Assembly (NCBI GenBank): GCA_048499805.1
Contig: JASNZF010000006.1
Location: 124,001 to 188,000, forward strand
Length of the DNA: 64,000 nucleotides
From: JAWXBA01 sp048499805
GTDB taxonomy: Bacteria > Gemmatimonadota > Gemmatimonadetes > Gemmatimonadales > GWC2-71-9
Direction: 5' to 3'
Below are positions 59,174 to 64,000 of this stretch, piece after piece. Position numbers and translations under genes: made by a program. The stretch's first letter is position 1. Each line of letters starts with the position of its first letter. The notes under the pieces were generated by a model. It was not told the DNA's origin and made no database searches. It was given only the letters and a program-made list of their open reading frames with translations.

Positions 59174-60421
59174 CTACCGCACTCCAGCCAGTGTGGCCAC
59201 GATCAGCAACGCCCACTGGGGACCCTGCCAGCCGCGCTCGCCGTCGTCGTACCACTCGGTGAGGGAGTGCGACCCGCCGCCGCGGCCGCCGCCATCAATC
59301 GTGACTGCCGGGACGCCAAGGCTGATGGGGATGTTGGAGTCGGTGCTGCTGACGCCCAGGCTGGAGGTTGTCCCCATCGCGCGGGCGGCGGCGAGCGCCA
59401 CCCGGGCGATGTAGGCTGAATCCGCCTGGGTCCCGGCGGGTCGCTTGCCCAGGTCCTCGAACCGGGCGGAGAGCGGCCGCTCGCTCCGGGGCCAGCGGGC
59501 GCGCTCCTCGGCCACTGCCGCGGCCACCGCCTCCTGGAGCATCCGGTCGATCCGGTCCAGCTCAGCTTGGGATTCCGACCGCAGGTCCACGTCCATCGTG
59601 GCCCTGAAGGGAATCGAGTTCACGGAGGTGCCTCCAGAGACGATCCCGACGTTGAAGGTCGTCTTGGGTGTGGCGGGGACCTGGAACTCGGCGATCCGTG
59701 CCATCGCCCGGCCCATGGCGTGCATTGGGTTCGGCATGCCGAACGCCCCGTAGCTGTGGCCCCCCGGTCCCTCGAAGGTCACCCGGTACCGGTGGCTGCC
59801 CACGGCGCCGATGGTGGCCTCGAATCCGGCGCCGTCAACCGAGATGAAATAGTCGATCGTGCCGGCGCTCTTGGCGCTGAACAGATGCCGAACCCCACGC
59901 AGGTTTCCCTCGCCCTCCTCGCCCACCGTCCCGACGAAGACGACGTCCCCCGTGGTCTCGATCCGCGCCGCCTGCATCGCCTTGGCCACCTGCATCAGCA
60001 CCGCGAGGCCGCGGCAATCGTCGCCGATGCCGGGCGCGGCATACCGGGTGCCGGTGCGCGTCACCGTGACGTCGGTGCCCTCGGGGAAGACGGTGTCGAG
60101 GTGCGCCGAGATCACCACCCGGGGCCCGCCACCAGTGCCGGGGCGCTCGGCAATCACGTTCCCCTCGGTGTCGATCCGGACATTGACCAGCCCCAGGGCC
60201 GCCAGCCGCCGCCGGAACTCCTCGGCGCGGACCTGCTCCTTGAACGGGGGCGCGGGGATCTCGCAGAGCGACACCTGCTGCTCCAGGGTCCAGGCGTTGT
60301 CCGCCTGAATGGCGGCCAGTGCCGGGGCCACGCGCGCGTGGGTGGCGGGCACCGTCACGGTCTGGGCGGCGAGGGGCAGGGCGGGGATGGCGAGCGCGAT
60401 CAGGAATGCCGGTCGGATCAT
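59174..60421 (-). CDS. Exported M20-family metallopeptidase
   Basis: 415 residues. Signal peptide MIRPAFLIALAIPALPLAAQ. M20 metal site: His in SAHLDTVF, Asp in GIGDDCRG, Glu pair in TVGEEGEGN, Asp in FISVDGAG and His in GGGSHSLTEW; the lid domain with dimerisation loop VTFEGPGGHSYGAFG. Resembles peptidase T/PepV-like dipeptidases, probably periplasmic. Ends in the gap after the histidine kinase; its start is 45 bases from the trpA end and it is transcribed in the same direction as trp, so read-through is possible. Confidence 0.9.
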   Translation of the reverse strand: MIRPAFLIALAIPALPLAAQTVTVPATHARVAPALAAIQADNAWTLEQQVSLCEIPAPPFKEQVRAEEFRRRLAALGLVNVRIDTEGNVIAERPGTGGGPRVVISAHLDTVFPEGTDVTVTRTGTRYAAPGIGDDCRGLAVLMQVAKAMQAARIETTGDVVFVGTVGEEGEGNLRGVRHLFSAKSAGTIDYFISVDGAGFEATIGAVGSHRYRVTFEGPGGHSYGAFGMPNPMHAMGRAMARIAEFQVPATPKTTFNVGIVSGGTSVNSIPFRATMDVDLRSESQAELDRIDRMLQEAVAAAVAEERARWPRSERPLSARFEDLGKRPAGTQADSAYIARVALAAARAMGTTSSLGVSSTDSNIPISLGVPAVTIDGGGRGGGSHSLTEWYDDGERGWQGPQWALLIVATLAGVR

Positions 60422-60466
60422 CGGAACCTCAAGCAGGGTGGGGCAGGAGCGGCGGAACCACAGGGC

Positions 60467-61279
60467 TCAGCTGCCCGGTCGGGTGGCGGCCTTCATGCTG
60501 CGGACGAACCCCTCCAGCTCGGCTCGGAGCCCCGCCGGGTCATCTCGGTGCTCGGCCACGCGCTGGACGATCGCCGATCCCGAGATCACCCCGCGCGCGC
60601 CCATCCGCAGGCCGTGCCGCACCTGGTCGGGGTGAGAGATGCCGAACCCCAGGACGGGGGGAGGCGCATCCAGGTCGTGCAACTGCCGGAGCAGGGCAGT
60701 GCTGTCGCGCTTGAGGGCGGTGTCGGTGCCGGTGACTCCCTCACGGGTGACCACGTAGGTGTAGCCGGCGCCGGCGCGAGCGATCGTTGCCAGGCGCTCG
60801 GCGGAGGCATTGGGCGGCGCGATGAATACCGGGGCGATGCCGGCGGCGCGCGCGGCTTCCTGGAACGGCGCGGCCTCGGCCACCGGCAGGTCGGCGACCA
60901 GGATGCTGTCCACCCCCGCCGCGGCCGCCTCCCCATAGAACCCGGCGATCTCGCGGTGGGCGACGAGGTTCGCGTACACGAGCAGCCCGATCGGCAGGGT
61001 GGGGTGCGCCGCGCGCACCTCGCGGATCAAGGCCCAGCAGTCGGCCAGCACGACCCCGGCCGCGAGGGCGCGCACCGCGGCGGCCTGGATCACCGGGCCA
61101 TCGGCCACCGGGTCGGAGAAGGGGATGCCCAGCTCCAGGGCATCGGCGCCGCCGGCGACCAGCGCCTCGAGCACGATGCGGGAGGTGGCGGGGTCCGGGT
61201 CGCCCAGCATGGCGAAGGGAATGAAGGCGCCCTCGCCGACGGCGTCGAGCCGGGAGAACATCGAGTCGTAGCGGCTCAT
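60467..61279 (-). CDS. trpA: Tryptophan synthase alpha subunit
   Basis: Splits indole-glycerol phosphate to indole and glyceraldehyde-3-phosphate. 270 residues. Catalytic Glu49 in ALELGIPFSDP and Asp60 in VADGPVIQ, YANLVAHREI loop, PPNASAERL, GYTYVVTREGVTG, and phosphate-binding GFGISHPDQV. Overlaps trpB by four bases. Confidence 0.97.
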   Translation of the reverse strand: MSRYDSMFSRLDAVGEGAFIPFAMLGDPDPATSRIVLEALVAGGADALELGIPFSDPVADGPVIQAAAVRALAAGVVLADCWALIREVRAAHPTLPIGLLVYANLVAHREIAGFYGEAAAAGVDSILVADLPVAEAAPFQEAARAAGIAPVFIAPPNASAERLATIARAGAGYTYVVTREGVTGTDTALKRDSTALLRQLHDLDAPPPVLGFGISHPDQVRHGLRMGARGVISGSAIVQRVAEHRDDPAGLRAELEGFVRSMKAATRPGS

Positions 61280-62445
61280 CCGAGCAGCCTCGCGGCGGTC
61301 TCGAGGTCCTTGTCGCCACGACCCGAGAGGTTGACGAGGATGCGCAGCGGGGTGGGGGTGCTGCGGGCCAGGCGCAGGGCCTCCGCGAGGGCGTGCGCGG
61401 ACTCGAGCGCGGGAAGGATTCCCTCGCTGCGCGCCAGCTCGCTGAAGGCGGCCAGCGCCTCGGTGTCGGTCACCCCGACGTACTGGACCCGGCCGGTCGC
61501 GGCGAGGTGGGCGTGCTCCGGCCCGACGGCGGGGTAGTCGAGTCCCGCCGAGACCGAGTGGGTCTCGATCACCTGGCCCTCCTCGGTCTGGAGCAGCAGG
61601 GTGCGCGAGCCATGGAGGATGCCGGTGCGGCCCCTGAGGATGGTGGCGCCGTGCTGGCCGCTGTCGAGCCCGTGCCCGGCCGGCTCCACCCCGACCATTC
61701 GCACCGCCGCGTCCTCGAGGAACGCGGTGTAGAGCCCCATGGCATTGGAACCGCCGCCGACACTGGCGACGAGGACATCGGGCAGGCCCCCGGCCTGTTC
61801 GGCGAACTGCCGTCTCGCTTCCTCCCCGATCACCCGCTGGAACTCACGGACCATGAGGGGGAAGGGATGGGGGCCCGCGACGGTGCCGAGCAGGTAGTGG
61901 GTGTCCTCGTACGAGGCGGTCCAGTCGCGCATCGCCTCGTTGATGGCGTCCTTCAGGGTGCAACTCCCGGATTCGACCGGCACCACCTCGGCACCCATCA
62001 GCCGCATCCGGAAGACATTCGGGCGCTGGCGCTCCATGTCCACCGCACCCATGTAGACCCGGGTCGGCAAGCCGAGCACCGCGCCGGTCAGCGCGGTGGC
62101 GACGCCATGCTGCCCGGCGCCGGTCTCCGCGATGAGTCGGGTCTTGCCCAGCCGCCTGGCAAGCAGGCCCTGCCCGAGCGCCTGGTTGGTCTTGTGGGCA
62201 CCCCCGTGCAGGAGGTCCTCGCGCTTGAGCCAGATCTCGGATCCGGTGTCGGTGGCGAGGTTGCGGCAGCGGTAGAGCGCGGTGGGCCGGCCGGCGTAGT
62301 CACGGAGCAGGGCGCCCAGTTCCGCCCTGAAGGCCGGGTCGTCCATCGCGGCGAGGAATCCCGACTCGAGCTGCTCGAGCGCGGGCATCAGGATCTCGGG
62401 AACGTAGCTCCCGCCGAATTCGCCAAAGCGGCCGTCGAGCTTCAC
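61276..62445 (-). CDS. trpB: Tryptophan synthase beta subunit
   Basis: PLP enzyme condensing indole with serine. 389 residues. PLP Lys85 in GGAHKTNQALGQGLLA, ETGAGQHGVATA, SVGGGSNAMGLY phosphate loop, HSVSAGLDYPAVGPEHA, and the C-terminal LVNLSGRGDKDL. Start overlaps the trpCF stop by four bases. Confidence 0.98.
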   Translation of the reverse strand: MKLDGRFGEFGGSYVPEILMPALEQLESGFLAAMDDPAFRAELGALLRDYAGRPTALYRCRNLATDTGSEIWLKREDLLHGGAHKTNQALGQGLLARRLGKTRLIAETGAGQHGVATALTGAVLGLPTRVYMGAVDMERQRPNVFRMRLMGAEVVPVESGSCTLKDAINEAMRDWTASYEDTHYLLGTVAGPHPFPLMVREFQRVIGEEARRQFAEQAGGLPDVLVASVGGGSNAMGLYTAFLEDAAVRMVGVEPAGHGLDSGQHGATILRGRTGILHGSRTLLLQTEEGQVIETHSVSAGLDYPAVGPEHAHLAATGRVQYVGVTDTEALAAFSELARSEGILPALESAHALAEALRLARSTPTPLRILVNLSGRGDKDLETAARLLG

Positions 62446-63833
62446 CGGGACGCCCCCTGCTGCCGGCGCTCACCGCGGCGGGCGTCGAGGAAGAGTGCCA
62501 TGCGGGTCGGATCCTTGCGTCCCGGCGCCCGCTCGACCCCGCTGTTCACGTCCAGGCCCCAGGTCCCCACCGCCTCGGCGGAGGCGGCGGACTCCGGGTT
62601 GAGCCCGCCGGCCAGGACCATCCGGCCGAGGTCGGGATGACCGGCCAGCAGGTTCCAGTTGAAGCGCTTGCCGGTCCCGCCCCGGGCCCGGTCGTCGTGG
62701 CTGTCGAGCAGCAGGCGGTCGGCACCGGTCTCGGCGAGGCGGGGCACATGATCCCGGACCCGGACCGCCTTCCAGACCTCCCGGCGGCCGCCAAAGGCGT
62801 CACGCAGGGCGGCCACCGTCTCCGGGGACTCCTCGCCGTGCAGCTGCACCGCAGCCAGGTCATGCGCCTCGGCGATGCGGGCCACCTCCTCGACGGGAGC
62901 GTTGACGAACACCCCCACCCAGCGGAGCGGTGCGGCCCGGCGCACCTGGGTGGCGACCTCGGAGGTTACGACCCGGGGCGATTCCGGGGCGAAGATCATC
63001 CCGCCATGGGTGGCGCCCAGGACGTGGGCGGTGGCGGCGTCCTCGGCCCGGGTCAGCCCGCACACCTTGGTGATGCCATAGAGCAGCGCCCGGGTCGCGT
63101 ACTGGAGGTCGGGTTGCCGCATCAGCGAGGTCCCGACCAGGAACCCATCCACCAGGCCACGCAGGGCGCGGGCATCGTCGTGGGTCCCGATCCCGGATTC
63201 CGAGATCACCAGGCGGTCGCGTGGCACCTGTGGCGCCAGTCGCTCGGTCACGGTGAGGTCGACCTCGAGCGTCTTGAGGTCGCGGTTGTTGATCCCGATG
63301 ATCGGGGCCTCGAGGGCCAGGGCCCGGCCGAGTTCGTCGGCATCGTGCACCTCGGTGAGGACGGCCATCTGGTGGTGGTGGGCCACGTCGCGGCAGGCCC
63401 GATACCCGGCGTCGTCCAGGACGGAGAGCATCAGCAGGATCGCATCGGCGCCGTGCAGGCGGGCCTCGTGGACCTGGTAGGGGTCCACCACGAAGTCCTT
63501 GCAGAGCACCGGGCGGTGGAGAAGGGCACGGAGCGCGGCCATCCGCTCGTGCGAGCCGCCGAAGAACCGCGCATCGGTCAGGACCGAGATCGCGTTGGCG
63601 TGGGGATCGAACGCCGAGGCAACCTGCTGCAGGTTGACCTCGCCCCGGATCTCCCCTTGCGATGGGGAGGCACCCTTGCACTCGAGGATGTAGGCGGTCC
63701 GCGGCTTGCGCAGGGCGCCGGCAAAGTCGCGATCAGACGGCACTAGGCGGTCCTGGAACTCCTCCAGGGGCAGGGTCGCCTTCCGGTGGGCGACTTCGTC
63801 GCGCTTGTGCGCCAGGATCTGCTCAAGTGCCAT
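62442..63833 (-). CDS. trpCF: Fused indole-3-glycerol phosphate synthase/phosphoribosylanthranilate isomerase
   Basis: 463 residues in one chain. N-terminal IGPS barrel about 1-250: ILECKGASPSQG, VLTDARFFGG, LCKDFVVDPYQVHEARLHGADAILL, INNRDLKTLEVD, VISESGIGTHDD. C-terminal PRAI barrel about 255-450: ITKVCGLTRAEDA, VGVFVNAPVEEV, VQLHGEESPE, LLLDSHDDRARGGTGKRFNW, VLAGGLNPES, GLDVNSGVE. Covers steps 3 and 4 of the pathway. Overlaps the end of trpD by 11 bases. Confidence 0.96.
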   Translation of the reverse strand: MALEQILAHKRDEVAHRKATLPLEEFQDRLVPSDRDFAGALRKPRTAYILECKGASPSQGEIRGEVNLQQVASAFDPHANAISVLTDARFFGGSHERMAALRALLHRPVLCKDFVVDPYQVHEARLHGADAILLMLSVLDDAGYRACRDVAHHHQMAVLTEVHDADELGRALALEAPIIGINNRDLKTLEVDLTVTERLAPQVPRDRLVISESGIGTHDDARALRGLVDGFLVGTSLMRQPDLQYATRALLYGITKVCGLTRAEDAATAHVLGATHGGMIFAPESPRVVTSEVATQVRRAAPLRWVGVFVNAPVEEVARIAEAHDLAAVQLHGEESPETVAALRDAFGGRREVWKAVRVRDHVPRLAETGADRLLLDSHDDRARGGTGKRFNWNLLAGHPDLGRMVLAGGLNPESAASAEAVGTWGLDVNSGVERAPGRKDPTRMALFLDARRGERRQQGASR

Positions 63834-64000
63834 GGGAGAGCTCGATGAAGTGGTCCAGGCGGGCCCGCGGGGTGCCGGCCAGGATGGCCTCCCGCGCCGC
63901 CGCGACGGCGGCCGGCAGCGTGGGGTAGCGGTCGGCGACCCAGGCGAGGGCGCCCGCGTTGAGGGCCACCGCGTTGGTCTGGGCCTCCGTGGCGCGCCCG
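63823..64000 (-). CDS. trpD: Anthranilate phosphoribosyltransferase, C-terminal end only
   Basis: Only the last ~58 residues are inside the window. Translation of the reverse strand gives ATEAQTNAVALNAGALAWVA...AREAILAGTPRARLDHF and then TGA. NAGALxW and a downstream AREAI-type helix are typical of the TrpD C-terminus, and position before trpCF agrees. The rest lies right of the edge. Confidence 0.8.
   Translation of the reverse strand, partial: GRATEAQTNAVALNAGALAWVADRYPTLPAAVAAAREAILAGTPRARLDHFIELSHGT

Overview
The window looks like the chromosome of a Gram-negative, high-GC bacterium, most probably a member of Gemmatimonadota or a close relative. This is inferred from gene content: a GWxTD-domain secreted protein, a B12-dependent ribonucleotide reductase, secreted M14 and M20 peptidases with signal peptides ending in AQ, Ig-like lipoproteins, a bacillithiol-type deacetylase, TolC/MacB-type export and an MglA/MglB pair. 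No rRNA was found to confirm it. Genes are tightly packed, with many 4-base ATGA/GTGA stop-start overlaps. There is no prophage, integron, CRISPR array, transposase or tRNA. The window is mostly core chromosome.

Layout. 1-2 kb: a Ser/Thr kinase with its PP2C phosphatase (minus strand, phosphatase cut by the edge). 2.2-8.7 kb: GWxTD protein, nrdJ, a TSUP permease and a small DUF4440-like lipoprotein. 8.7-11.8 kb: an overlapping mtnP-apt-mtnA-class II aldolase operon for salvage of methylthioadenosine or 5'-deoxyadenosine. 12-15.6 kb: a small protein, ispG, then a CcdA/TlpA-like/peroxiredoxin-like thiol relay. 15.6-19.3 kb: a long leader with two tandem promoters and a large Ig-like lipoprotein. 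19.6-25.4 kb: glycolysis genes pgi, an MBL hydrolase and pyk on the minus strand, fba on the plus strand. A 585-base gap between pyk and fba is packed with DnaA-box-like sequences. 25.4-29.5 kb: YtxH-like and YihY-like envelope proteins and an M14 peptidase. 29.8-37.7 kb: SRP RNA-dnaX-ybaB-recR, then an MglB/MglA-like pair, pgsA, cinA, grpE and dnaJ. 37.7-42.5 kb (minus): iscS-mnmA-small membrane protein-ppk. 42.6-45.9 kb: a glycine-rich lipoprotein and bshB1. 46-54.7 kb (minus): a tripartite efflux operon with one ATPase, one adaptor, one TolC and four permeases that form two duplicated pairs. 54.8-60.4 kb: a degenerate creatininase-like gene overlapping head to head with a giant orphan histidine kinase, then an M20 peptidase. 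60.5-64 kb: trpD-trpCF-trpB-trpA, with trpD cut by the right edge.

Regulation. The -10 elements seen here all fit TAnnTT rather than TATAAT. At six genes the hexamer lies exactly six bases before the ATG, which predicts leaderless mRNAs. The SRP RNA gene has the same six-base spacing from hexamer to the first paired base, and so calibrates the model. Other genes have TTGACN-17-TAGNTT promoters with real leaders.

Most unusual: (1) several intergenic gaps hold locus-specific tandem 7-8-base units arranged as inverted, complementary arms around an unrelated core; related tracts run into two signal-peptide coding regions and the dnaX linker; (2) the DnaA-box cluster between pyk and fba; (3) the duplicated permease pair; (4) the duplicated promoter module in front of the large lipoprotein.
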